A stretch of 64,000 nucleotides of DNA from JAVVHH01 sp965276815 (GCA_965276815.1 CBDIBE010000011.1:1299799-1363798); one strand, 5' to 3'; counted from the first letter of the stretch, positions 36,212 through 44,670 are shown. Program-made: numbers and translations. Notes: generated from the letters alone by a model not told the origin.

Positions 36212-37609
36212 TCATGGCGCGGTTCTTTCCCCGAGTGCAGTGGTCAGATGTGATATCAGGTCTTCGGCAATCAGGCCGGGCCCGGCGAGCGTGGCGGCGC
36301 GGCCGTGCAGCCAGGCGGCCGCACAAGCGGCCTCCCAGGGCGGCATGCCTTGGCCCAGCATCGCGCCGGTAAGTCCGGCCAGCACGTCCCCGGCCCCGGC
36401 CGTGGCGAGCCAAGGCGGGGCGCTGTCATTGATCACGGCGCGGCCGTCGGGCGAGGCGACGACTGTGTCCGCCCCCTTCAGCAGCACCACGCCGCCCGCG
36501 CGGGACGCGGCTGCCCTGGTGGCGGCGAGCTTGTCGTCGCCGGCCTTGCCGAACAGCTTGGCGAACTCGCCCTCGTGCGGGGTCAGCACGGCGCAGCCGC
36601 GCAACGCCTCTGGCTCGCCGGCGAAGGCGCCCAGCGCGTCCGCATCCGCCACCACTTGCCTGCCCGCCCGCAGCAGCGCCGGGATGGCAGTGCGCGCCGC
36701 GTCCGGCCCCAGGCCGGGGCCGCACACCCAGACATGGCGGCGCTCATCCTCCAGCAACTCGGGGAGCGAGGCTTCAGTCACGATGAGGCCGGGTTCGCCG
36801 GCGCGGTAGACATCGGCGCTGCCCAGCGCGGCGATGCTGACCAGGCCGGCCCCGCCCCGGCGGGCAGCGGACGCGGCGAGCCGCGCCGCCCCCGTCGTGG
36901 CGGCGCCGCCCAGCACGGTCACGTGACCGCGGGTATATTTATGGTCCGCGGCGCCGGGCGCATGCAGAACCCAGAGCGCCGGTCCATTCCACCAGGTCTG
37001 CGACCCGGCCGCCTCCAGCGCGGCTTCCGGCAGGCCGATATCGGCGAGCACCACCGGACCGCAAAGGGTCCGGCCCGGCAGGAGCAGGTGGCCGGGCTTG
37101 AGGCGGGCGAACGTGACGGTCAAGTCGGCGTGCCGAACCCGCCCGCGCGGCTGGCCGGTGCCGCCATCGAGCCCGCTCGGCACATCAACCGCCAACACGC
37201 GCCGCGCCGCTTGCAGCACATCGGCCACTTCGTCCGGCAGCGTGCCGCGGAAGCCGGCGCCAAAAACGGCGTCGATCACCAGATCGGCGCGCGCCGCCTC
37301 GTCGGCGCGGAAACGCGCATCCTCGAGCGCGGCCACCTGCACCGGCCAGCCTTGTTCGGCCAGCAGCCGGGCCGCAACCCGGCCGTCGCCGCCATTATTG
37401 CCAGGGCCACACAGCACCAGGCAGCGGCACGGCCCGAACCGGCGCGCCGCCCGCGCCACGGCCCGGCCGGCGGCAAACATCAGGGCATCGACGGGGACGG
37501 TCGAGGCGGCATCGGCGCGCCCCATCTCCGCCGGCGACAACAGCAGGTTTTTGTCGCAGTGCAGCAAAGGGGTATGCAGTCCATGACGCATCTGATCGGA
37601 GTCGGGCAT
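36212..37609 (-). CDS. nnr: Bifunctional NAD(P)H-hydrate epimerase / ADP-dependent dehydratase
   Basis: The 465-residue protein repairs damaged NADHX/NADPHX. The N-terminal YjeF epimerase domain has LVLCGPGNNGGDGRVAARLL and VDVPSGLDGGTG; the C-terminal ribokinase-like dehydratase domain has VWVCGPGLGPDAA, VADADAL, TPHEGEFAKLFGK, VLLKGADTVV and the NDS/GAGDVLAG motifs (ATAGAGDVLAGLTGAML). The ATG at 37609 overlaps the start codon of the divergent ParA-like gene (bases 37607-37610 read CATG); an ATG at 37591 is an alternative. Identification is firm. Confidence 0.92.
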   Translation of the reverse strand: MPDSDQMRHGLHTPLLHCDKNLLLSPAEMGRADAASTVPVDALMFAAGRAVARAARRFGPCRCLVLCGPGNNGGDGRVAARLLAEQGWPVQVAALEDARFRADEAARADLVIDAVFGAGFRGTLPDEVADVLQAARRVLAVDVPSGLDGGTGQPRGRVRHADLTVTFARLKPGHLLLPGRTLCGPVVLADIGLPEAALEAAGSQTWWNGPALWVLHAPGAADHKYTRGHVTVLGGAATTGAARLAASAARRGGAGLVSIAALGSADVYRAGEPGLIVTEASLPELLEDERRHVWVCGPGLGPDAARTAIPALLRAGRQVVADADALGAFAGEPEALRGCAVLTPHEGEFAKLFGKAGDDKLAATRAAASRAGGVVLLKGADTVVASPDGRAVINDSAPPWLATAGAGDVLAGLTGAMLGQGMPPWEAACAAAWLHGRAATLAGPGLIAEDLISHLTTALGERTAP

Positions 37610-38237
37610 GGCGGTCGTGATCACCGTGGCGCAGCAGAAAGGAGGGGCCGGCAAGACAATGCTGGCAGCAAATCTGGCTGCCGCCCTCGCGCTGAGCAAG
37701 TCGGTCGCCGTGCTGGACATCGACCCGCAGCACAGTCTCACCCGCTGGCATCAGATCCGCGCCGCGCACGACCCGGCGCCGGCCGCGCTTACCTTTTCCG
37801 ATCTTGCGGGCTGGCGGCTCGGCGCCGAGCTTGAGCGCCTGCGGCGGGAGCACGACGTCGTCCTCGTGGACACCCCGCCCGTGATCGATAGCGATGCGCG
37901 CCGGGCGATCCGCGGCGCCGACCTGGTGGTGGTGCCGGTGCAACCCAGCGCGCCCGACATCTGGGCTGCCGAGGGGACGCTGAAGCTGGCCGGCGAGGAG
38001 AAGCGGCCAGCCTGCGTGGTGCTGAACCGTGTTCCGGCGACCGGCCGGCAGCGTGCGGCGGCGGAGCAGGAGCTGCGGGCGCGTCATCTGCTTGTTCTGC
38101 CGGCCGCGCTCGGCAACCGCGCCGCGTTCAGCCAGGCGTTTGAGCAAGGGCTGGGGGTCACCGAGTCGGGGCCGCGAACCGCGGCGGCCTCGGAGTTGCG
38201 CTCATTGCTGGCGGCAATGCTCGAGGTGATTGGGTGA
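37608..38237 (+). CDS. ParA/MinD-like P-loop ATPase
   Basis: The 209-residue protein has the deviant Walker A KGGAGKT (residues 11-17), VAVLDIDPQHSLTRW, the HDVVLVDTPP Walker B region and LVVVPVQPSAPDIWA. This is the short ParA form lacking an N-terminal helix-turn-helix, as in VirC1/ParA of partition systems. No parB or parS-like repeat is near, so it is an orphan. It may position a cellular structure rather than segregate DNA. GGAG lies 6 bases before the ATG. Confidence 0.88.
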   Translation: MAVVITVAQQKGGAGKTMLAANLAAALALSKSVAVLDIDPQHSLTRWHQIRAAHDPAPAALTFSDLAGWRLGAELERLRREHDVVLVDTPPVIDSDARRAIRGADLVVVPVQPSAPDIWAAEGTLKLAGEEKRPACVVLNRVPATGRQRAAAEQELRARHLLVLPAALGNRAAFSQAFEQGLGVTESGPRTAAASELRSLLAAMLEVIG

Positions 38238-38250
38238 CCTCGGCCCGAGA

Positions 38251-38622
38251 TCACTCGACCCTTTGACGCAGCCGCCTTGCCGCGGCTTTGGTTGTCGCAG
38301 CGGCGTCGCCTCCTGCATTGGGCTGTTTCCTTGAAGGCCGGAACAGGATTTCTAAGCCGAGTGCCTGGGCGACTTTTGAAACAGTCCCAAACGAGGGATT
38401 CCCGCCAGGCGAGAGGGCCTTGTACAGCCCTTCCCGTGTCATCCCAATGTCCCGAGCAAGCTTGCTCATATTCTGCGCGCGAGCAACAGCCCCTAGCGCG
38501 GCCGCGACTACGCTGGGATCGCCGTCCTCTGCCGCGGCCTCCAGGTAAGCCCGAATGTCCTCCGGTGAATGGAGGTAGTCAGCCGCATCGAAACGGCTGA
38601 AGCTTTCTGCCTTCTTAATCAC
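38251..38622 (-). CDS. HigA-like antitoxin / HTH regulator
   Basis: The 123-residue protein starts with GTG at 38622 and contains FDAADYLHSPEDIRAYLEAA, then a helix-turn-helix (MSKLARDIGMTREGLYKAL) and ALGLEILFRP. This is the addiction-module antidote family that pairs with RelE/HigB-like killers. A basic 30-residue tail (RKQPNAGG through RRLRQRVE) is longer than usual. The start lies 3 bases downstream of the toxin relic's ancestral in-frame TGA region, with the original GTGA overlap still visible. It may survive as a solitary repressor now that the toxin is damaged. Confidence 0.8.
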   Translation of the reverse strand: MIKKAESFSRFDAADYLHSPEDIRAYLEAAAEDGDPSVVAAALGAVARAQNMSKLARDIGMTREGLYKALSPGGNPSFGTVSKVAQALGLEILFRPSRKQPNAGGDAAATTKAAARRLRQRVE

Positions 38623-38642
38623 TCCAAGTCCTTCGCGATGGC

Positions 38643-38846
38643 CTACGCGTTGGCGATGTCCATGGCTTGCGTTGACTTGTCGCCGCCGGCGAGCAGCACG
38701 ACGCCTAGCCTGCCCTTGTTGGTAAGATAGATTCGGTAACCTGGGCCGACGTCGATCCGCACGAGGATGCGGGCACGGCCGGAACGATCTCGCAAACCCG
38801 AGAGCCAAGCAGCAAAGGCGCCGCTTTTGACGACCTCGACCACCAC
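38643..38846 (-). pseudogene. Decayed RelE/HigB-family toxin
   Basis: The 67-codon frame keeps the killer-family start (VVEVVKSGAFAAWLSGLRD), ARILVRID, then jumps to VGPGYRIYLTNKGRLGVVLL and AGGDKSTQAMDIANA before a TAG. Family members are about 100 residues and have roughly two dozen residues between RID and GPGYR, which are missing here. Beyond the TAG the same frame continues AIAKDLE and stops at a TGA overlapping the antitoxin GTG. An in-frame deletion plus a nonsense mutation are the simplest explanation, so the toxin is probably inactive. Confidence 0.65.
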
Positions 38847-38864
38847 GCGAACTGTGGTTCCGCA

Positions 38865-38887
38865 TCAACCATTTGTCAACCATGGTT
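38865..38887. promoter_or_regulatory. Probable HigA operator: tandem TCAACCAT and AACCATGGTT palindrome
   Basis: TCAACCAT occurs at 38865-38872 and again at 38876-38883, 11 bases apart, about one helical turn. The second copy is part of the perfect palindrome AACCATGGTT (38878-38887). On the minus strand the same bases include TTGACA, a possible -35 box for the toxin-antitoxin transcript, although no good -10 follows. Autoregulation by the antitoxin is the natural reading. Confidence 0.5.
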
Positions 38888-38906
38888 CACATAGAGAAGG
38901 AGTCCC

Positions 38907-41150
38907 CTAGAGCTTCATCCGTGCCTCGACCACGTCGGATTCGCCGGGAATATGGTGCACTTCGAAGCCCAGGCCGCGAATGAAGGCGAGCATCGGCGCG
39001 TTGTCGGCGAGGATCTGGCCGACGATCGCGTCCAGGCCGAGCGAGCGTCCCCAAGCGATCAGGCGCTGCATCAGGTGCCGGCCGACACCCCTCCCCTTCA
39101 TCGACGGATCGACCAGGATCGCGAACTCAGCCTCGTTGCTCTCCGGCTCGCGCACGAGCCGCGCGACCCCCACGGTATCGGCGCCGCGCACCGCAACAAG
39201 CGCCATCTCGCGGTCGTAATCCACTTGGGTCATGCGAGCGATCTGCTCGGGCGAGAGTTCGCGCATCATGGAGAAGAACCGGTATCGGATGTCCTCCGGC
39301 GACAGCCGCGCGAAGAGCGCCGCATGCGCCTCCGCGTCCTCCGGGCGGATCGGACGGATCTCCAGCGTCTCGCCATGCGCCGTCCAATGCTCGACCAGGT
39401 CGGCCGGATAGGGCGCAATCGCGGGGATCGAGCGCTTGCCCGTTGCGTGCAGCTCGATGCTGGCCGCACTGGCGAATAGCGGGTCGATGACCAGGGAGGC
39501 GATCTCGGGGAAGTCGATGGCAAGCTGGCTGACCCGGACCAGGGCGTCGGCCACGGCGTCCCGGTCAGCGTCCTCGAGCAGGCAGCCGGCGGGTGAGCGG
39601 GTGACCAGGCTCGATGCGAGCGTCAGGTTGAGCGGCGGCAGCTCGTAGGCGGCTTCGTCGCCATGGTCTCCGCCGGGTCCGAACGCGATAGCGGGGCCGA
39701 AAAGCGGGTCCTGGGTCACGGCGGCCCGCATGCGTGGCGCCGCTTGCATGACCGGGATCGCGTATGCCGCCAGCACTTCCCCCGCTTCGTGGTCAGACAG
39801 GGCGGTTCGGCCGGCGGCGCGGTCCAGCACGCGGCGCACCCGGTCCAGGTCGGGCGCCACCAGCAGCACGCGGCTCGAGGGCAGCTCGCGCGCGGCGGCC
39901 CGGGCGCGGCGCTGCCGCACGAGTTGCCAGAAGCCTCGCACCGCCTGCTCGGGTGAGGCGAAGACCGGCACGCCTGCATCGGCGAGGGCGCGGCGATGCC
40001 CGGCTCCGGTGGTTTCGCCGAGCACGCAGGTTAGCAAAGGCACTTTCAGGGCTCTCTGGCAGGCTGCCAGCGCCTCGATGCCGGCCGTGTCGGCCGGGCC
40101 GGTCGGCGCCAGGATGGCCGCGACACCGCCGACTTCGGGCAGGGTGGCGACCATCGCGGCAGCCTCGGCGAGCCGGGTCGGCTGGTCCTCGCCGGTCCAG
40201 ACCAGGCCGGGATCGTGCGGCTGCGGCGGCAAATGCGCCTGCAGCACGGTTTTCGCGGCTGCGTCGGGCGTGGCCAGCGGAATCCCGAGCCGGACCGCCT
40301 GATCGGCCGCCATCTGCCCGAGGCTCACGGCGTTGGTCACCACCATCAACGTCTCGGTCCGCGGCGCCCGGGCGCGCGTCAGCGTCTCGGCCGCCGCGAG
40401 CAGTTCCGCCATCGTCGTGACGCGCAGGATGCCGGCCCGGCGCAACGCGGCCGCGAATACCTGGTCGCTGCGGCCGCTCGGGTCGTGCTGCCGGGCGCCA
40501 GCACGGATCGCCACGATCGGGCGCTGCCGCGCGGCCGCCCGGGCCGCCGACAGAAAGGCCCGGCGGTCGCGAATGGTGCGGATGTCGAGCAGGATGGCGC
40601 CGGTTGCCGGCTCGCGCGACAGGAAATCCAGGATGGTTGCGGCGTCGATATCGGCCTCGGCCCCGGTGCCGACGATGTGGCTGAAGCCGACGCCGTTCGG
40701 CTCAGCCCAGTCCAGCACGCTGCGGCAGAGCGCGGCGGACGGGGTCACGAGCGCTAATTTTCCAGGCCGTGCCGGCAGGTGGCCGGAAGAGACGTTGAGA
40801 CCGGCCCCCGGAACGATGATGCCGAACGCGCCGGGCCCGAGCACCCGGCACGAAGTCGGCCGCCACGGACCATTGGTCGCCAAGATCGCGGCAGGGACGC
40901 CGCGCGCGGCCAGCGCATCGAGGCCGGGCTGAATGGTCTCGGTCGCGATGACGCCGAGATCAGGCGTCGCCGAAAGGCCTTCCGGGTCATCGGCCAGATG
41001 CAGCTCGCCGGCGAACCCGCCCTCCTGCAGATTGCGCACGAACAGGCTGCCGAAAGCGGTTTGGCTGCCGATCACGGCGACCGAGCGGGGGCGGAATAGA
41101 AACTCCGGGCGAAGATGGCGTGGCTTGCGGAGCATATTGCGGTGCAGCAT
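38907..41150 (-). CDS. Pat-like acyl-CoA synthetase (NDP-forming)/GNAT fusion with shortened ATP-grasp region
   Basis: The 747-residue protein has a CoA-binding domain (about 15-130, RPRSVAVIGSQ), two CoA-ligase flavodoxin-like domains (about 130-290 and 300-430), a short ATP-grasp remnant (about 460-570, DPLFGPAIAFGPGG and LPPLNLTLASSLV) and a C-terminal GNAT acetyltransferase (about 590-747, VDPSMKGRGVGRHLM, ILADNAPMLAFIRGLGFEV). PatZ-type proteins of about 890 residues acetylate acetyl-CoA synthetase. Here LAAYAIPV leads almost directly to AAVTQDPLFGP, so roughly 75-90 residues carrying the ATP-binding lysine are gone. The acetyltransferase should still work. It is a single gene with no partner nearby. 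Confidence 0.82.
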   Translation of the reverse strand: MLHRNMLRKPRHLRPEFLFRPRSVAVIGSQTAFGSLFVRNLQEGGFAGELHLADDPEGLSATPDLGVIATETIQPGLDALAARGVPAAILATNGPWRPTSCRVLGPGAFGIIVPGAGLNVSSGHLPARPGKLALVTPSAALCRSVLDWAEPNGVGFSHIVGTGAEADIDAATILDFLSREPATGAILLDIRTIRDRRAFLSAARAAARQRPIVAIRAGARQHDPSGRSDQVFAAALRRAGILRVTTMAELLAAAETLTRARAPRTETLMVVTNAVSLGQMAADQAVRLGIPLATPDAAAKTVLQAHLPPQPHDPGLVWTGEDQPTRLAEAAAMVATLPEVGGVAAILAPTGPADTAGIEALAACQRALKVPLLTCVLGETTGAGHRRALADAGVPVFASPEQAVRGFWQLVRQRRARAAARELPSSRVLLVAPDLDRVRRVLDRAAGRTALSDHEAGEVLAAYAIPVMQAAPRMRAAVTQDPLFGPAIAFGPGGDHGDEAAYELPPLNLTLASSLVTRSPAGCLLEDADRDAVADALVRVSQLAIDFPEIASLVIDPLFASAASIELHATGKRSIPAIAPYPADLVEHWTAHGETLEIRPIRPEDAEAHAALFARLSPEDIRYRFFSMMRELSPEQIARMTQVDYDREMALVAVRGADTVGVARLVREPESNEAEFAILVDPSMKGRGVGRHLMQRLIAWGRSLGLDAIVGQILADNAPMLAFIRGLGFEVHHIPGESDVVEARMKL

Positions 41151-41171
41151 AACCCCAAAACGTTGCCGATC

Positions 41172-41298
41172 CTAACGCGGGTCGACACCCTCGAACGGGA
41201 TGGCAGCGGGATGCAGCGCACGGATCGGCTTGCACGGTCGAGAACTCGGGCGTCCGCGGGCCTTGGTAACCGATCGGCGCGAAATACGCGTCGAGGTC
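41172..41298 (-). pseudogene. Relic of the N-terminus of an arylamine N-acetyltransferase
   Basis: The minus strand encodes DLDAYFAPIGYQGPRTPEF then STVQAD, and after a one-base frame change RALHPAAIPFEGVDPR and a TAG. D-L-D-A-Y-F-x-R-I-G-Y-x-G-P then LRALHxxHxxAIPFENLD is the classic N-terminus of arylamine N-acetyltransferases. The rest of the gene, including the catalytic Cys, is absent, because the Pat-like gene begins at 41150. This is a frameshifted, truncated remnant just downstream of livM. Confidence 0.6.
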
Positions 41299-41313
41299 GC
41301 TAACTCCGCCACG

Positions 41314-42300
41314 TCACAGCGATGTCCGGAGCAGCGCCGCCAGCTCGCCGATGATGCCGCGACGGAAGGCGAGCACGCAGACGATAAAGATCGCGCCCTG
41401 CGTCACCGTTACCCAGGAGCCGAACTGCGCGAGGTAATTCTCGAGCCCGACGATCACCGCCGCACCGACCACCGGGCCGAAAATGGTGCCGAGACCGCCC
41501 AGCAGCGTCATCAGCACGACGTCGCCCGACGTGCCGTAATTCACGTCGGTGAGCGTGGCGATGCCGAAGACCAGCGCCTTGGCGCCGCCGGCGATCCCGG
41601 CGATGAAGCAGCTCAGCACGAAGGCGATCAGCTTGTAATCGTCGGTCCGGTAGCCGAGCGAGGTCGCGCGCGGCTCGTTCTCGCGGATCGACTTGAGCAC
41701 TTGGCCGAACGGCGAGTGTACGATGCGGTGCATAAGCAGGAAGAAGATCAGGAATATCAACGCGATGAAGGCATACATCGTCATGTCGGACCGCAGCGAT
41801 ATCTGGCCGAACAGCATGCCACGCGGGACCTGCTGGATGCCGTCCTCGCCGCCAGTGAACGGCGCCTGCAGGCAGAAGAAATACACCATCTGCGCCAGCG
41901 CCAGCGTGATCATCGCGAAGTAGATGCCCTGGCGGCGGATCGCGAGCCAGCCGAACACCAGGCCGAGCCCCGCGCCGGTTAGCCCGCCCAGCAGGATGGC
42001 GACTTCCGGAGTCAGCCCCCAATTCCTCGCCGTCCAGGCCGTGACGTAGGCGCCCATGCCGAAGAACGCGGCGTGGCCGAAGCTCATCAGCCCGACATAG
42101 CCGATCAGCAGGTTGAAGGCGCAGGCGAAGATCGCGAAGCACAGCACCTTCATCAGGAACACGGGATAGATCCCGGCATACGGCAAGCCGACGATCAGCG
42201 CGATCAGCACGACGAAACTGATCGCCTCGGACCCGGTGAAACCGGCGATGCGCAGCTTCCGGCCGGGCACGGCGACACGGCGGTGCGCGGTGACGCTCAT
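41314..42300 (-). CDS. livM: Branched-chain amino-acid-type ABC permease LivM (locus 2)
   Basis: The 328-residue inner-membrane protein has LivM motifs IFACAFNLLIGYVGLMSFGHAAFFGMGAYV, RRQGIYFAMITLALAQMVYFF, LKSIRENEPRATSLGYRTDDYKL and GGLGTIFGPVVGAAVIVGLE. It is the last gene of the second liv locus, 3 bases after livH. It is only distantly similar to LivM of locus 1, so the two importers are not a recent duplication. Confidence 0.9.
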   Translation of the reverse strand: MSVTAHRRVAVPGRKLRIAGFTGSEAISFVVLIALIVGLPYAGIYPVFLMKVLCFAIFACAFNLLIGYVGLMSFGHAAFFGMGAYVTAWTARNWGLTPEVAILLGGLTGAGLGLVFGWLAIRRQGIYFAMITLALAQMVYFFCLQAPFTGGEDGIQQVPRGMLFGQISLRSDMTMYAFIALIFLIFFLLMHRIVHSPFGQVLKSIRENEPRATSLGYRTDDYKLIAFVLSCFIAGIAGGAKALVFGIATLTDVNYGTSGDVVLMTLLGGLGTIFGPVVGAAVIVGLENYLAQFGSWVTVTQGAIFIVCVLAFRRGIIGELAALLRTSL

Positions 42301-42303
42301 CGT

Positions 42304-43353
42304 CTACGTCCCCCTTCCGAACAGCCCGGCCGGGCGCGCCAGCAGCACGATCACCATCACGACGAACACCACGGTCGCCGAACCTTGCGGGTAATACACC
42401 TTGGTCAGCCCTTCGACGATGCCGAGGCCGAACCCGGAGACGATGCTGCCGAGGATACTGCCCATGCCGCCGATCACCACCACCGCGAACACGACGATGA
42501 TGAAGTTCGAGCCCATGTTCGGGTTGACCGAGTAGATCGGCGCCGCCAGGACGCCCGCGAACGCCGCAAGCGCCACGCCGCCGGCATAGGTCAGGCTGAT
42601 CATCCGCGGCACATTCACCCCGAACGCCTGCACCAGACCCGGATTCTCGGTCGCCGCGCGCAGCTTGGCGCCGAGCGAGGTCTTTTCGATGATCAGCCAG
42701 GTCGCCAGGCACACCAGGAGCGCCGCCACCACCACCCAGCCGCGATAATTCGGCATGAACATGAAGCCGAGATTGGTGCCGCCGGCGAGCGCGGATGGGA
42801 TCTGATACGGCATGCCGGAACTGCCGAAGGCGTTGCGCGCCAGCCCTTCGAGGACGAGCGCCATCCCAAAGGTCAGCAGCAAGCCGTAGAGATGGTCGAG
42901 CTTGTAGAGCCGGCTGATGATGGTCTTCTCGAGCAGCAAGCCGAACGCGCCGACGATGAGCGGGGCGATGATCAGCGACGGCCAGTAGCCGATCGAGAGC
43001 CAAGCCGGCACCGCCAGACCCGGCGAGATCATGCCGAGCCAAGTATTCGGCGTCAGCAGCATCCAGGCGACGAACGCGCCCAGCATGAACAGGGCGCCGT
43101 GCGCGAAGTTGATGATGTTGAGCATGCCGAAGATGACGGCAAGGCCGAGCGACAGCAGCGCGTAGAACGCCCCGTTGATCAGCCCGAGCAGCAGTTGGCC
43201 GAACAGCAGCGGCAACGGCCGGTAGATCCAGTGCGCGAACGCGTCCCAGCCGACGCCGAAGATCACCGCGCCAGCCGCAACCACCAGCGCCGCGACCCAG
43301 ATCAGCCAGACCGGGACGCCCCGTCCGGGCCGGGTGGCGAGGGCGCCCGACAT
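42304..43353 (-). CDS. livH: Branched-chain amino-acid-type ABC permease LivH (locus 2)
   Basis: The 349-residue inner-membrane protein has an extra N-terminal helix (VWLIWVAALVVAAGAVIFGV) before the LivH core: QLLLGLINGAFYALLSLGLAVIFGMLNIINFAHGALFMLG, then GLLLTFGMALVLEGLARNAFG and GGMGSILGSIVSGFGLGIVEG. The ATG at 43353 follows the binding-protein stop by 2 bases, so the genes are tightly linked. Confidence 0.9.
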   Translation of the reverse strand: MSGALATRPGRGVPVWLIWVAALVVAAGAVIFGVGWDAFAHWIYRPLPLLFGQLLLGLINGAFYALLSLGLAVIFGMLNIINFAHGALFMLGAFVAWMLLTPNTWLGMISPGLAVPAWLSIGYWPSLIIAPLIVGAFGLLLEKTIISRLYKLDHLYGLLLTFGMALVLEGLARNAFGSSGMPYQIPSALAGGTNLGFMFMPNYRGWVVVAALLVCLATWLIIEKTSLGAKLRAATENPGLVQAFGVNVPRMISLTYAGGVALAAFAGVLAAPIYSVNPNMGSNFIIVVFAVVVIGGMGSILGSIVSGFGLGIVEGLTKVYYPQGSATVVFVVMVIVLLARPAGLFGRGT

Positions 43354-43355
43354 GC

Positions 43356-44570
43356 TCAGGCGTGCACCAACGGGCAGCCTTCTTCGCTCAACGGCTTCCA
43401 AGCCTTGTCGGCCGGGGTTTCGACGATCTGCTTATAATAGTCCCAGGGCCCCTTGCTCTCGGCCGGCGTCTTCACCTGGAACAGATAAGACGGGCAAAGG
43501 AACAGCCCGTCCTCGCGGATTTTGCCGGCGCCGAATGCGTCGTCCTCGGTCGGCATCGCCTTCATCTGCTTGACGACGGCCGCGCCATCCGACTTGTGCT
43601 CGACGCCCAGTTGCTTGACGGCCTTGAGGAAATGCAGGGCGCCCGCGTAATCGCCGGCATTGTTCATGTTCGGCGCGACGTTGGGCATCAGCTTCTGAAA
43701 GCGCTGGGTAAAGGCGCGGGTGCGGTCGTTCATGTCCCAATAGAAGCTCTCGGTCAGGAACAGGCCCTGCGCCGCCTGCAGGCCCAGGCCGTGCACGTCG
43801 TTGATATACATCAGCAGGGCGGCGATCTTCATCTGCTGGGTGAGACCGAACTCGGCGGCCTGCTTGATGCTGTTGACGGTGTCCGCACCGGCATTGGCCA
43901 GGCCGAGGATCTTGGCGCCGCTGGACTGGGCGGAGATCAAGAAGGAGGAGAAGTCGGTAGTCCCCGGGAACGGGTAGGGCGAGGCGCCGAGCACCTTGCC
44001 GCCTTCCTTGGTGATGAACGCGGTGGTGTCACGCTGGAGCTGCTGGCCGAATACGTAGTCGGCGGTGATGAAATACCAGCTCGTCCCACCGGCGCGGACC
44101 ATCGCGCCGCCGGTGGATTGCGCCAGCATGTAGGTGTCGTACGACCAGTGCACCGTCACCGGGGTGCATTGCGACCCGGTGAGATCGGTCGTCGCCGCGC
44201 CGACGTTGATGTAGGCCTTGTTCTTTTCCTTGCAGACGTTGTTGACCGCCAGCGCCACCGAACTGGTCGGCACGTCGAGGATGACGTCCACGCCCTCCTG
44301 GTCGAACCACTGGCGGGCGATGCCGGCGCCCACATCCGGCTTGTTCTGATGATCGGCGAAGACGACCTGGCAATTGAGGGCTGACCCGAATTCCTGGACC
44401 GCCTGCCGCACCCCGGTGACGCCGTTCATGCCGCCGATGTCGCGATAGGGACCCGACATATCGTTCAGCACGCCTAGCTTGACCACCGGGGACTGCGCCC
44501 GGCTGCGGCGCGGCCAAGCAAGGCTCGACGCGGCCGCGGCGCCGAGCAGGGTGCGACGATCAAATTTCAT
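43356..44570 (-). CDS. Amino-acid/amide ABC binding protein, paralogue B (locus 2)
   Basis: The 404-residue product begins MKFDRRTLLGAAAASSLAWP, a Tat-like twin-arginine signal, with cleavage near SRA-QSP. The mature protein is a type I periplasmic binding protein (VKLGVLNDMSGPYRDIGG, ADHQNKPDVGAGIARQWFD, PFPGTTDFSSFLISAQSSGAKILGLANAGAD). It aligns along its full length with the gene immediately upstream (44659-45879), sharing ADHQNKPDVGAGIARQW, FYWDMNDRTRAF and QVKTPAESKGPWDYYK. It precedes livH, so it is probably the main ligand receptor or an alternate specificity. Confidence 0.88.
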   Translation of the reverse strand: MKFDRRTLLGAAAASSLAWPRRSRAQSPVVKLGVLNDMSGPYRDIGGMNGVTGVRQAVQEFGSALNCQVVFADHQNKPDVGAGIARQWFDQEGVDVILDVPTSSVALAVNNVCKEKNKAYINVGAATTDLTGSQCTPVTVHWSYDTYMLAQSTGGAMVRAGGTSWYFITADYVFGQQLQRDTTAFITKEGGKVLGASPYPFPGTTDFSSFLISAQSSGAKILGLANAGADTVNSIKQAAEFGLTQQMKIAALLMYINDVHGLGLQAAQGLFLTESFYWDMNDRTRAFTQRFQKLMPNVAPNMNNAGDYAGALHFLKAVKQLGVEHKSDGAAVVKQMKAMPTEDDAFGAGKIREDGLFLCPSYLFQVKTPAESKGPWDYYKQIVETPADKAWKPLSEEGCPLVHA

Positions 44571-44644
44571 ACGCGGTCTCCGCTCTCAAGGGCACTGTTT
44601 GCCGTCCCGTCACCCTCCGCGCGGAGCATAACGTCGAAGGGTTG

Positions 44645-44670
44645 GTTCACCACTCATACTAAGAGTGAAC
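44645..44670. other. Hairpin at the end of the first binding-protein gene
   Basis: GTTCA...CTC and GAGTGAAC form an 8-bp stem with a 3-base bulge and overlap the TAG stop of the upstream binding-protein gene (44659-44661). The position, between the two tandem binding-protein genes, fits an mRNA-stabilising or attenuating structure rather than a full terminator, since the operon continues. I infer this from position only. Confidence 0.4.

Noticed and set aside
37608..38237. ParA as evidence for a plasmid or integrated element
   Set aside because: No ParB, partition repeats, replication gene or integrase accompanies it, and flanking genes are chromosomal.
41300..43042. 580-codon frame spanning livM and livH of locus 2
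   Set aside because: It runs in the wrong frame across two real permease genes and has shadow composition.
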